A stretch of DNA of 64,000 bases from the NCBI RefSeq assembly GCF_001295845.1, contig NZ_LJIC01000046.1, positions 20,670-84,669 of the forward strand, in the 5' to 3' direction. The notes under the pieces are model-generated. The model saw only the letters and a list, made by a program, of their open reading frames with translations, was not told the DNA's origin and searched no databases. Below, piece after piece: positions 44,731 to 51,996 of the stretch. Position 1 is the stretch's first letter. Every line of letters begins with the position of its first letter. Both the position numbers and the translations under genes were made by a program. The stretch is from Rhodopseudomonas sp. AAP120 (GTDB taxonomy: Bacteria > Pseudomonadota > Alphaproteobacteria > Rhizobiales > Xanthobacteraceae).

Positions 44731-45111
44731 ATGCCATTGCGAGTCGAATTGAAGCCGTTCGAGCGGATCGTGATCGGGCAGAGCGTGATCACCAATTCCG
44801 ACTCACGCACCACGTTTCTGATCGACGGCGACGCGCCGATCCTGCGCGAGAAGGACATCCTCACCGCGGAGACCGCCAACACGCCGGTGAAGCGCGTCTA
44901 TCTCTGCGTGCAGATGATGTATCTGCAGAACGACATTCCGGCGTATCAGGATCTCTATCTCGGCTTCATCAAGGAATTGCTCGAAGCCGTGCCGAGTTTT
45001 CGAGACACGATCGAGGCGACGAGTAATCTAATTTTAAGCGGCCAGCTTTATAAGGCTTTGAGGGAGTTGCGGCCTCTCATCAAGCGTGAAGAAGAATTGC
45101 TGCAGAGGTAG
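44731..45111 (+). CDS. flbT: Flagellin synthesis repressor FlbT
   Basis: 126 aa. FlbT binds the 5' untranslated region of flagellin mRNA in Caulobacter and promotes its decay until the hook is complete; in some relatives it activates instead. The sequence matches the family: LRVELKPFERIVIGQSVITNSDSRTTFLIDGDAPILREKDILT and VKRVYLCVQMMYLQND. A good AAAGGAAAA ribosome site precedes the ATG. flaF begins 2 bases after its stop, so the antagonistic pair is co-expressed. Hairpins in both flagellin leaders are candidate targets. Confidence 0.95.
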   Translation: MPLRVELKPFERIVIGQSVITNSDSRTTFLIDGDAPILREKDILTAETANTPVKRVYLCVQMMYLQNDIPAYQDLYLGFIKELLEAVPSFRDTIEATSNLILSGQLYKALRELRPLIKREEELLQR

Positions 45112-45113
45112 TC

Positions 45114-45482
45114 ATGTCGAGTGCTGCTCAAGCGTACGCCCGCACCGCGCAACGAACGGCTTCCCCGCGTGAGATCGAAGCCCAGGCGTTGCTCAAGGCC
45201 GCACGGCAGCTTCAGGACGTCGTCACCAACTGGAACGAGCGCGGCGCCATCGGCCTCAACGAGGCGCTGATGTTCAACCGCAAGCTCTGGTCGATCTTCG
45301 TCAGCGACGCGCTGCGCGACGACAATCCGCAATCGCTGGAGATCCGGCAGAACATCGCCAATATCGGCGTGTTCGTGCTCAGCCAATCGGCCGCGCTGCA
45401 GATGTCGCCGCAGCTCGAGCCGCTCAACGCCCTGATCGAGATCAACCGCAACATCGCCGCCGGCCTCAGCGGCCGTCCCTGA
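45114..45482 (+). CDS. flaF: Flagellar biosynthesis regulator FlaF
   Basis: 122 aa. FlaF is needed for flagellin translation or secretion and acts opposite to FlbT in Caulobacter. Family features: SPREIEAQALLKAARQLQDV near the N-terminus, then LNEALMFNRKLWSIFVSDAL and NIANIGVFVLSQS. It directly follows flbT. No further gene follows on this strand; the next gene converges. Confidence 0.94.
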   Translation: MSSAAQAYARTAQRTASPREIEAQALLKAARQLQDVVTNWNERGAIGLNEALMFNRKLWSIFVSDALRDDNPQSLEIRQNIANIGVFVLSQSAALQMSPQLEPLNALIEINRNIAAGLSGRP

Positions 45483-45602
45483 TCCGCGCGGACTTTTTCT
45501 TTTCCCATCTGCAGATATCGGTCCGCCGTCAGCCGCGGACATGCGTCCACGCCCGCGCTCGCACAGGCGAGCCGGGACAGCACAGCGATCGGCGGCGTGC
45601 GT

Positions 45603-45983
45603 TCAGGCGATGCGGTTGGTCGGGATCGGACCGGTGCGCTGCTGAAGCTTCGACTGATCCTGCTCGCGGAAGTAAGCGCGCGCCTTGAGCTGCCAGGATT
45701 CCGGGTACTGATTGAGCACCTCGGACGTCGACTCGTCGACCGACACGAACACCATCGCGGCCGCGGCCTGATCGAAGATCACCTGGCGCGAGATGGTGTC
45801 GGCGCCGACCTTGGCGGCGTTGCTGGCGATCGCATTGCTGCTGGCGCCATTCGCCGTCGCGGACACGCTTTGCGGCGCAGGCAACTGCGTCGCCACCGCG
45901 GATTGGACCGCCTCAGGCTCCGGCCTGATGACGGTTGGGATCACCAGCTGCCCGACGGGCTTCACGGTGAAGTCGAAACTCAT
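45603..45983 (-). CDS. FlaG-like small flagellar protein
   Basis: 126 aa with a low-complexity Ala/Ser/Pro-rich first half and a compact C-terminal block (VFVSVDESTSEVLNQYPESWQLKARAYF). That block resembles FlaG, where a DxxTGEVIRQIP motif occupies the same place; FlaG affects filament length in other bacteria. Similarity is by eye and partial, so it may be a separate alphaproteobacterial family. It is convergent with flaF and lies 231 bases beyond the start of the flbY-type gene's end, between two flagellar groups. Confidence 0.55.
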   Translation of the reverse strand: MSFDFTVKPVGQLVIPTVIRPEPEAVQSAVATQLPAPQSVSATANGASSNAIASNAAKVGADTISRQVIFDQAAAAMVFVSVDESTSEVLNQYPESWQLKARAYFREQDQSKLQQRTGPIPTNRIA

Positions 45984-46214
45984 GGCAGCCTCCTGGCTCC
46001 ATCAAGGTAAATCCACCCCTCCGGTCCAGCATGCTGCACATAACGCTTGAATCTAGTCCTGCAATCTGAGCGTGCATTTGATTCAAATTGCTGACATTGC
46101 GAGGCAACGGCGCCCGTTTGGGCGTCCGGCTCGCTGCCTCAGGTTTGCCACATGATTTCGCGGCCGCTCGGCCCCGCTACGGGCGCAGCCGCATACCGTG
46201 GCGGAGGCGCGTGG

Positions 46215-46703
46215 CTACAGCGATCGGCTGACCGCGATCGGCGTCAGATTGCGCGGTCCCGGCGCGGCGCGCTTGCCGGCGGCCGTATAGGTCTGCGGAA
46301 TATTGCGGCGCTGCACCTCGGCATTGACGCCGCGCACGATGCCTTCCGAGACCGCATGGGCGGTCGCCAGCACCGTGAGATTCACCTGCAGCATCGCACG
46401 AAACACCTCGTGGTGCCGGTGCAGCGTGCCGAGCAGATCCGGCGTCGCCTTGGCCATATAAGGCTGGCTGGCACGCACCAGCGTGATCGCCGCGATGTAG
46501 CGCTTGGTGAGTCCGTTCTTCTGCTGCTCGAGCTTCATCGCCTCCGGGATCTTGCCGGCGCGGACCAGTTCGGTCTCGCGTTCGATCAGCGCCAGCAGCT
46601 CGTTCATCACGGCGGTCAGCGTGTTCGCAAGTTGGCGCGCATCGTTCGGCGAAGCGACCGGCTGTACGGGAGCGGGGCCCTGCTGGCGTTGCATCTGCAT
46701 CAT
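46215..46703 (-). CDS. flbY: FlbY/FlgN-like flagellar chaperone
   Basis: 162 aa, mostly helical (ARQLANTLTAVMNELLALIERETELVRAGKIPEAMKLEQQKNGLTKRYIAAI), the pattern of FlgN-type export chaperones for hook-associated proteins. The order flgI - flgJ/cheL - this gene, divergent from fliX, is the same as the flgI-cheL-flbY / fliX arrangement in Caulobacter, which supports the FlbY name. It is separated from the flgJ-like gene by 31 bases. The 231 bases between this gene and the FlaG-like gene hold nothing clear. Confidence 0.75.
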   Translation of the reverse strand: MMQMQRQQGPAPVQPVASPNDARQLANTLTAVMNELLALIERETELVRAGKIPEAMKLEQQKNGLTKRYIAAITLVRASQPYMAKATPDLLGTLHRHHEVFRAMLQVNLTVLATAHAVSEGIVRGVNAEVQRRNIPQTYTAAGKRAAPGPRNLTPIAVSRSL

Positions 46704-46734
46704 CGCGTGGTCCTTTGCACTCAGGCCTTTACAC

Positions 46735-47079
46735 TCAGGCCTTGGCGTTCGCTTGCTGAAGAATGAGGGTGCGGAAGACGTCGCTGGCGATGCCGACGCC
46801 GCCGGATTTCGCGATGGTCTGCGAATATTGCTCCGTCAGCATCGAACGCCACACGCCGGTTCCGACGGTGTCGCCGAACGGGCCTTCGCCCTTCAGGCCG
46901 CTGGTCATCTGCGAGAACATCGAGTTGAGAAACATCGCCTCGAAATCGCGCGCCGAACTACGCGCTTTCGCCTGAGCCTCGGGCGAGACTTTGGGCAGCG
47001 CCGCGGCGAGATCGTAGTCGGGGCGGCCGTTGCGGATCGGGATCGTGGTCGAAGCCGGCGTCGGGACGATCGACATCAC
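46735..47079 (-). CDS. flgJ: Rod-binding protein, FlgJ N-terminal type (CheL)
   Basis: 114 aa, only the rod-binding domain of FlgJ: ARDFEAMFLNSMFSQMTSGLKGEGPFGDTVGTGVWRSMLTEQYSQTIAKSGGVGIA. The muramidase domain of enteric FlgJ is absent, as usual in alphaproteobacteria, where a separate lytic enzyme is used. Start is GTG at 47079 (GTGA overlap with the flgI stop) or the ATG immediately after it; both couple translation to flgI. Confidence 0.9.
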   Translation of the reverse strand: MMSIVPTPASTTIPIRNGRPDYDLAAALPKVSPEAQAKARSSARDFEAMFLNSMFSQMTSGLKGEGPFGDTVGTGVWRSMLTEQYSQTIAKSGGVGIASDVFRTLILQQANAKA

Positions 47080-48212
47080 ATCACCTCGATGTCAGCTTCG
47101 ATGGCGCCCGCCGCCTTGATCGCCTGCAGGATGCCGATCAGGTCGCGCGGCCCGATGCCGAGGCCGTTGAGGCCGTCCACCAACTGCTGCAGCGACACGC
47201 CATCCTTGACCAGTGCGAGTTTCTTGCCGTCTTCGGTGACGCCGACCCGCGTGTTCGGTGTCGTGACGGTACGGCCGCGCGAGAACGGATTGGGCTGGCT
47301 GACCTGCGGGCTCTCGGAGATCGAGACGGTGAGGTTGCCCTGCGCAACCGCGACGGTGGCGACGCGCACGTCGCGGCCCATCACGATGATGCCGCTGCGC
47401 TCGTCGATGATGATCTTGGCGGCCTGATCCGGCTCGACCTGCAACTGCTCGATCTCGGTGAGGAACGCCACGGCGTTGCCCTTGAACTCCGCGGGAATCG
47501 AGAGTTGGACGGTGGAGGGATCGATCGGCTCCGCGCTCTTGGTGCCGAGGAAGTCGTTGACCGCGGCGGCGATGCGCTTGGCGGTGGTGAAGTCGGCGTT
47601 GCGCAGCGCCAGCCGCACCATCGGCAGGCGGTTCAGGGCGAATTCGATCTCGCGTTCGATGATCGCCCCGTTGGCGATGCGGCCGACCGTGGGCACGCCG
47701 CGGGTGATCTTGGCGGCCTCGCCCTCGGCCTGGAAGCCGCCGATCGCCAGCGAGCCCTGCGCCACCGCATAGACGTTGCCGTCGGCGCCGAGCAGCGGCG
47801 TGACGAGCAAGGTGCCGCCCTGCAGATTCTTGGCGTCACCGAGCGCCGACACGGTGACGTCCATGCGCGTGCCCTGGGTGGCAAAGGCGGGCAGATTGCC
47901 GGTGACCATCACGGCCGCGACGTTGCCCGTGCGGATGGTGGCGCCGCGGATGTTGACGCCCATTCGCTCCAGCATCGCCTGCAGCGACTGCTTGGTGAAA
48001 GGGATGTTGTTGAGGGTGTCGCCGGTGCCGTTGAGGCCGACGACTAGGCCATAACCGATCAACTGGTTCTGCCGCACGCCCTCGATATTGGCGAGGTCCT
48101 TGATCCGCGAAGTGGCGCTGGCCGCCACGCCCGACAGCAGCAGCGCGGACAGAGCGGCTGCGGCCAGCTTCAGGATCGTGGTCGAAACGCTCGGCATTCT
48201 CGGGCTCCTCAA
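47076..48212 (-). CDS. flgI: Flagellar P-ring protein FlgI
   Basis: 378-aa periplasmic P-ring subunit that supports the rod at the peptidoglycan. A signal peptide (LKLAAAALSALLLSGVAASA) is followed by the FlgI core: RIKDLANIEGVRQNQLIGYGLVVGLNGTGDTLNN, FTKQSLQAMLERMGVN, KNLQGGTLLVTPL and the C-terminal LQQLVDGLNGLGIGPRDLIGILQAIKAAGA. First gene of flgI-flgJ-flbY; a sigma-54-type promoter lies 44-59 bases upstream. Confidence 0.96.
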   Translation of the reverse strand: MRSPRMPSVSTTILKLAAAALSALLLSGVAASATSRIKDLANIEGVRQNQLIGYGLVVGLNGTGDTLNNIPFTKQSLQAMLERMGVNIRGATIRTGNVAAVMVTGNLPAFATQGTRMDVTVSALGDAKNLQGGTLLVTPLLGADGNVYAVAQGSLAIGGFQAEGEAAKITRGVPTVGRIANGAIIEREIEFALNRLPMVRLALRNADFTTAKRIAAAVNDFLGTKSAEPIDPSTVQLSIPAEFKGNAVAFLTEIEQLQVEPDQAAKIIIDERSGIIVMGRDVRVATVAVAQGNLTVSISESPQVSQPNPFSRGRTVTTPNTRVGVTEDGKKLALVKDGVSLQQLVDGLNGLGIGPRDLIGILQAIKAAGAIEADIEVM

Positions 48213-48255
48213 GGGCTATCGCGTGCACGCGCGACTCGGCCTCAGCATTGGTCTT

Positions 48256-48271
48256 GCGAGACCCGTGCCAC
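48256..48271 (-). promoter_or_regulatory. Sigma-54-type promoter of flgI
   Basis: Read on the reverse strand: TGGCAC-GGGTC-TCGCA, GG and GC ten bases apart. The -24 element is perfect; the -12 element has TCGC instead of TTGC, the same deviation as at the flgF promoter. The 295-base gap it lies in separates divergent flgI and fliX. Confidence 0.7.
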
Positions 48272-48397
48272 CCGGGAAGATCAGTTTAAGCATATGATAT
48301 ATTTCGATAAAGCGTGCCGGGCGGCCCGTGGTGAAGTGAGCTGGCCACGGCAAAACTGCGCCGGCCCGGCAAAATTTGCCGGCCCGTTTACGCGGCG

Positions 48398-48405
48398 TTA
48401 ACCAT
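48398..48405 (+). promoter_or_regulatory. CtrA half-site in the flgI-fliX gap
   Basis: TTAACCAT, followed by ATCTGGC, so the second TTAA arm is missing. It is 103 bases upstream of fliX. The same eight bases begin the full box before flagellin 2. Confidence 0.45.
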
Positions 48406-48507
48406 ATCTGGCGACGGTGGGTTCCAGGGCTCTGAGCGGCCTTGTCAGCTTGGGTGTATGCTGTTCAGGCGCGGCGCCTAGCCAGGAACTGTCCGGCGAG
48501 AGAGACC

Positions 48508-48924
48508 ATGCGAATTTACGGCCCGAACGGCACCACCACGTCGACTTCCACCGGCCCGGTCCGCCGGACCGGCTCGAGCACCTTTTCGCTGCCGACCACG
48601 ACGTCACAGCCGGAGCCGGAAGCACGGGCGGTGCACGCACCGCTGGCACCCACCGGTCTCGAGGCGCTGCTGGCGATGCAGGGCGTGGAGGATGCCACCG
48701 AACGGCGCAAGCGCTCGGTCGCGCGCGGCCGCTCCGCCCTTGACGTGCTCGACGACCTCAAGATCGGCCTGCTGGCCGGCAGCTTCAACCCGTCCACGGT
48801 GGCGCGGCTGCGTGCCGCCGCTGCGGAGCTGAAGGCGTCGTCGGGCGACCCCGGCCTCGACGCGGTATTGGCGGAGATTGAGCTGCGGGTCGAGGTCGAG
48901 CTGGCCAAGGCCGGCCAATACTGA
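48508..48924 (+). CDS. fliX: Flagellar assembly regulator FliX
   Basis: 138 aa. In Caulobacter FliX acts with the sigma-54 activator FlbD to couple basal-body assembly to hook and flagellin expression. The N-terminus MRIYGPNG and the helical C-terminal half (LEALLAMQGVEDATERRKRSVARGRSALDVLDDLKIGLLAG...LAEIELRVEVELAK) match the family. The ATG at 48508 was chosen since MRIYGPNG is the conserved start and GGCGAGAGAGA lies just ahead. Divergent from flgI as in Caulobacter. The flbD gene is not in the window. Confidence 0.92.
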   Translation: MRIYGPNGTTTSTSTGPVRRTGSSTFSLPTTTSQPEPEARAVHAPLAPTGLEALLAMQGVEDATERRKRSVARGRSALDVLDDLKIGLLAGSFNPSTVARLRAAAAELKASSGDPGLDAVLAEIELRVEVELAKAGQY

Positions 48925-49053
48925 CCGTCCGTAAGGAAGTTCCTTTCCTGCTTGTGCACCCCGTCGCGGCGGGCGGCGGACGATATTGTCTGTCATCGGC
49001 GCGCGCTATATAAGCTGCCGCGCAGGCGGGACTTTTTGCCGCCCAACGAGATC

Positions 49054-49476
49054 ATGGATTGCCCCTTGGATAAGTTGAAAAGCTATCGACCCTCCGAGAA
49101 AGAGCCGTTCATGAATGAACGGCAACGCGAGTATTTTCGTGCGAAGCTGCTGGCCTGGAAGGACGAGATTTTGCGAGAAGCAAAGCTCACGCTCCAGACC
49201 CTCCAAGAAGAAAACGTCAATCATCCCGACCTGGCCGACCGCGCCTCGTCGGAGACCGACCGCGCCATCGAACTGCGCGCGCGCGATCGGCAGCGCAAGC
49301 TGATCTCCAAGATCGATGCGGCGCTGCAGCGCATCGAGGACAACACCTACGGCTATTGCGAAGAGACCGGCGAGCCGATTTCGCTGAAGCGGCTCGAAGC
49401 CCGTCCGATCGCGACGTTGTCGGTGGAAGCCCAGGAGCGCCACGAGAAGCGTGAGAAGGTCTATCGCGACGAGTAG
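49054..49476 (+). CDS. dksA: DksA/TraR family transcription factor with a single zinc-finger cysteine
   Basis: 140 aa. DksA binds in the secondary channel of RNA polymerase and works with ppGpp. The coiled coil (RAKLLAWKDEILREAKLTLQTLQEENVNHPDLADRASSETDRAIELRARDRQRKLI) is conserved, with the DxxDxA tip replaced by DLADRAS. The finger reads YGYCEETGEPISLKRLEARPIATLSVEAQERHE: only one of four expected Cys remains, so zinc is probably not bound by this site. Related alphaproteobacteria have similar forms. A strong terminator follows. Confidence 0.92.
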   Translation: MDCPLDKLKSYRPSEKEPFMNERQREYFRAKLLAWKDEILREAKLTLQTLQEENVNHPDLADRASSETDRAIELRARDRQRKLISKIDAALQRIEDNTYGYCEETGEPISLKRLEARPIATLSVEAQERHEKREKVYRDE

Positions 49477-49528
49477 TCGGGCAGCCCCGGCTGATCGCCG
49501 CGCGCTGAAAACGGGCGCTTAAAAATTC

Positions 49529-49562
49529 AAGGCGCCGTTCCTGATCGGGAACGGCGCCTTTG
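49529..49562. terminator. dksA terminator
   Basis: AAGGCGCCGTTCC, loop TGATCG, GGAACGGCGCCTT: thirteen perfect pairs, with A-rich sequence before and TTTGTT after. It sits between dksA and the convergent DUF3551 gene and can work in both directions. Confidence 0.92.
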
Positions 49563-49625
49563 TTCTGACCCGGTGAGCTTGTCGCCGCAGATCGTCGCTG
49601 CGCTGGACTGCGAGACCGTCCCAGC

Positions 49626-49898
49626 TCAGTGCCGGCGGGCGCGGCGCGGCGGCGGTGCGGACTCGTCGATCGGCGCCGGCTGTTGGGCGCGGAACGCAAA
49701 CACCGGATTGACGTCGCAATAGGCCTTGGTGCCGGACGCCGTCACCATGCATTGCTGGTACGACTCGAACTGGCAGTTGCCGGGATAGCCCCATTCGCCG
49801 CCCTGCAGGCAGTAGGGAAAATCGCGCGCGTGAGCCGGCGCTCCCGCGAAGCTGAAGATCGTCGCGGCCGCGATCAGCGCGGCGCCCGTCCTGGTCAT
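49626..49898 (-). CDS. DUF3551 family secreted small protein
   Basis: 90 aa. A signal peptide (TGAALIAAATIFSFAGAPAHA) precedes a short Cys-rich body: YCLQGGEWGYPGNCQFESYQQCMVTASGTKAYCDVNP, the DUF3551 pattern common in Bradyrhizobium-type genomes, with four cysteines that could form two disulfides. Arg-rich tail. Function unknown; probably periplasmic. The upstream 170 bases hold no other gene. Confidence 0.82.
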   Translation of the reverse strand: MTRTGAALIAAATIFSFAGAPAHARDFPYCLQGGEWGYPGNCQFESYQQCMVTASGTKAYCDVNPVFAFRAQQPAPIDESAPPPRRARRH

Positions 49899-50068
49899 TT
49901 CTTATCTCCATCATGCCTGCGCCTGCGGGGGCAGGGATCGTCAGGCTGACGGGAAAATAATGACCGCGCCGGCCGATACAACTGCGATGCGGGAATGAGC
50001 GCGATGCGCCGGTATGAACGTCCAGCAACGATCTTAGGATCGGGCTGCGGGCGGTCGCGAAGCTGCGG

Positions 50069-50632
50069 TCAGTCTTTCCGGGTCATCGCCAGCAGCCGCG
50101 CCAGCAACTTCTTGCGGCTCATCCGCAAGTCGGGCGCAAGCGCGGTGAGATCCGCCAGCCACGCGCCATCGGCGGCGAGGCGGACGATTTCGAGTGCTGG
50201 CGCAGAGTCGGTCTTCTTGTGCTTGCTCATCCGCGCGCGCATCCAGTCCGACCAGCGCGGGCGCAACAGCGGGTCGGTCATCATCGAGACCGCCAGCGCG
50301 CCGCCGCACTGGCCTTCGTCCGCTTCGCCGAGCGTGAAGGTGGCCATCACATAAGCGCGAGTGAAGCAGCCATAACTCGAGTTGTCGTGCTGGAGCGCAT
50401 CGTCGACCGCCGCGCCGAACACGTCGAGCTGCTCGTCGAAGACCGCCTCGATCAACTTCTCCTTGCTGGAGAAGTGATGAAAGAGACCACCCTTGGTGAC
50501 GCCCGCCGCGGCCGCCACGGCCTGGACGGTGACGGCCTGAAGCCCGCGCTCCATTGCCAGCTTGGCGGCGCAGTCAATCAAGGCGCGGCGCACGACCTCA
50601 GGTTGCTTCTTTCGCTCATAAGCCGTGCTCAT
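50069..50632 (-). CDS. TetR/AcrR family transcriptional regulator
   Basis: 188 aa from the ATG at 50632 (a GTG four codons earlier is possible). The N-terminal helix-turn-helix is typical (VVRRALIDCAAKLAMERGLQAVTVQAVAAAAGVTKGGLFHHFSSKEKLIEAV). The C-terminal ligand domain resembles the TetR_C group of efflux regulators. It is divergent from an RND pump, and the intergenic region holds a good dyad, so it very likely represses the pump. Confidence 0.92.
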   Translation of the reverse strand: MSTAYERKKQPEVVRRALIDCAAKLAMERGLQAVTVQAVAAAAGVTKGGLFHHFSSKEKLIEAVFDEQLDVFGAAVDDALQHDNSSYGCFTRAYVMATFTLGEADEGQCGGALAVSMMTDPLLRPRWSDWMRARMSKHKKTDSAPALEIVRLAADGAWLADLTALAPDLRMSRKKLLARLLAMTRKD

Positions 50633-50703
50633 GCGTCGCGACACTTTCTAAGTGGGCTGCCCAAGTCTTGATGGCGCCCCGTTGCCATTGTCAAGAATGT
50701 AAT

Positions 50704-50721
50704 ATACCAACCGGCCGGTAT
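50704..50721. promoter_or_regulatory. Candidate TetR operator
   Basis: ATACC-AACCGGCC-GGTAT, with the palindrome ACCGGCCGGT inside; the A/T-rich TAATAT next to it may be a -10 element. It lies between the divergent TetR gene and the efflux operon, where AcrR-type operators are found. Confidence 0.7.
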
Positions 50722-50787
50722 CTTTTGAGACGACGTGCTGCGGCTTGGTGCGAGAGGCGCGCCGCCGCTCCGACCAGAGGTGAGTTC

Positions 50788-51984
50788 GTGACGACGAAGA
50801 CGATGGCCGGCTTGCGCTCGGTCGGTGCCGTGGCCGTGATGGTTGCGCTGACCGCGGGCCTGATCGGCTGCAGCGACAAGCAGGCCGAAGCCGATAAGAC
50901 CAAGCCGCCGGTGACGGTGAGCGTGGTCACGGTGGCACCCGAGACCGTGCGGATCATCAGCGATCTGCCGGGCCGCATTGCGCCGACGCGGATCGCCGAA
51001 GTGCGGCCGCGCGTGTCCGGCATCATCGTGGAGCGGGTGTTTAAGCAAGGGACCATCGTCAGGCAGGGCGACGTGCTGTACCGGCTCGATCCCGCGCCGT
51101 TCCAGGTCCGCGTCGCCAGCGCCAAGGCGGCGCTGCAGCGTGCCGAGGCGACGCGCACGCTCGCGGCACAGCAGGCCGAGCGCCAGACCCGGCTGAAGGA
51201 CCGCGACGTCACCACCGGCCAGCTTTACGACAAGGCGGTCGCAGAGCTGGCGCAGGCCGAGGCGGATGAGGCCTCCGCACGCGCCGGCCTGCAGGCCGCC
51301 GAGCTCGATCTGCAATACACCGAAGTTCGCGCACCGATCACCGGGCGTATCGGGCGCGCGCTGATCACCGAGGGCGCGCTGTTCACCGTCGGCGGCAGCG
51401 AAAGCCTGGCGACGATCCAGCAGCTCGATCCGGTCTATGCCGACTTCACCCAGTCGGCTAACGAGCTGTTGGCGCTCAAGCGGGCCGCGCAGCAGTCCGC
51501 GAAAGCCGGCGACGCGATCGAAGCCGAGGTGCGGCTGCGGTTCGACGACGGCGCCAACTACGCGCACCGTGGCCGGCTGCTGTTCTCCGAAGCGTCGGTC
51601 GATGCCAGCACCGGGCAAGTGACGCTACGCGGCGAGTTTCCCAATCCGGACGGCGATCTGTTGCCCGGCATGTATGTTCGCGTGCAATTAGTACAGGGCG
51701 AGCAGTCCAATGTACTGGCGGTGCCTGAGCGCGCACTGCGCCGCGATCCCGGCGGGCAGGCGCAGCTCTACGTCGTGTCGGCCGACCGCAAAGCCGAATT
51801 GCGGCCGGTGACGCCGGCGCGGTTGGTCGACGGCCGCTGGATCATCGCCAGCGGCCTCAACCCCGGCGACGCCGTGATCGTGCAAGGTTTCCAGGCGCTG
51901 TCACCGGGGGCTCCGGTCGACCCGAGGCCGTGGCCGGGCATCGTCGCGGGCGGCACCGCCGGCGCCGCCTCGCGCGCGAAGTGA
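50788..51984 (+). CDS. RND efflux periplasmic adaptor (AcrA/MexA-type lipoprotein)
   Basis: 398 aa from the GTG at 50788, which has GAGGTGA ahead of it. The N-terminus is a lipoprotein signal (VMVALTAGLIGC, lipobox Cys). Then the adaptor pattern: barrel-sandwich (VRPRVSGIIVERVFKQGTIVRQGDVLYRLDPAPFQVRVASAKA), alpha hairpin (AALQRAEATRTLAAQQAERQTRLKDRDVTTGQLYDKA), DLQYTEVRAPITGRIGRALITEGALF and a membrane-proximal domain. It links the inner-membrane pump to an outer-membrane channel; no channel gene is present here. Confidence 0.94.
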   Translation: MTTKTMAGLRSVGAVAVMVALTAGLIGCSDKQAEADKTKPPVTVSVVTVAPETVRIISDLPGRIAPTRIAEVRPRVSGIIVERVFKQGTIVRQGDVLYRLDPAPFQVRVASAKAALQRAEATRTLAAQQAERQTRLKDRDVTTGQLYDKAVAELAQAEADEASARAGLQAAELDLQYTEVRAPITGRIGRALITEGALFTVGGSESLATIQQLDPVYADFTQSANELLALKRAAQQSAKAGDAIEAEVRLRFDDGANYAHRGRLLFSEASVDASTGQVTLRGEFPNPDGDLLPGMYVRVQLVQGEQSNVLAVPERALRRDPGGQAQLYVVSADRKAELRPVTPARLVDGRWIIASGLNPGDAVIVQGFQALSPGAPVDPRPWPGIVAGGTAGAASRAK

Positions 51985-51996
51985 GGCCCAGCCGTC

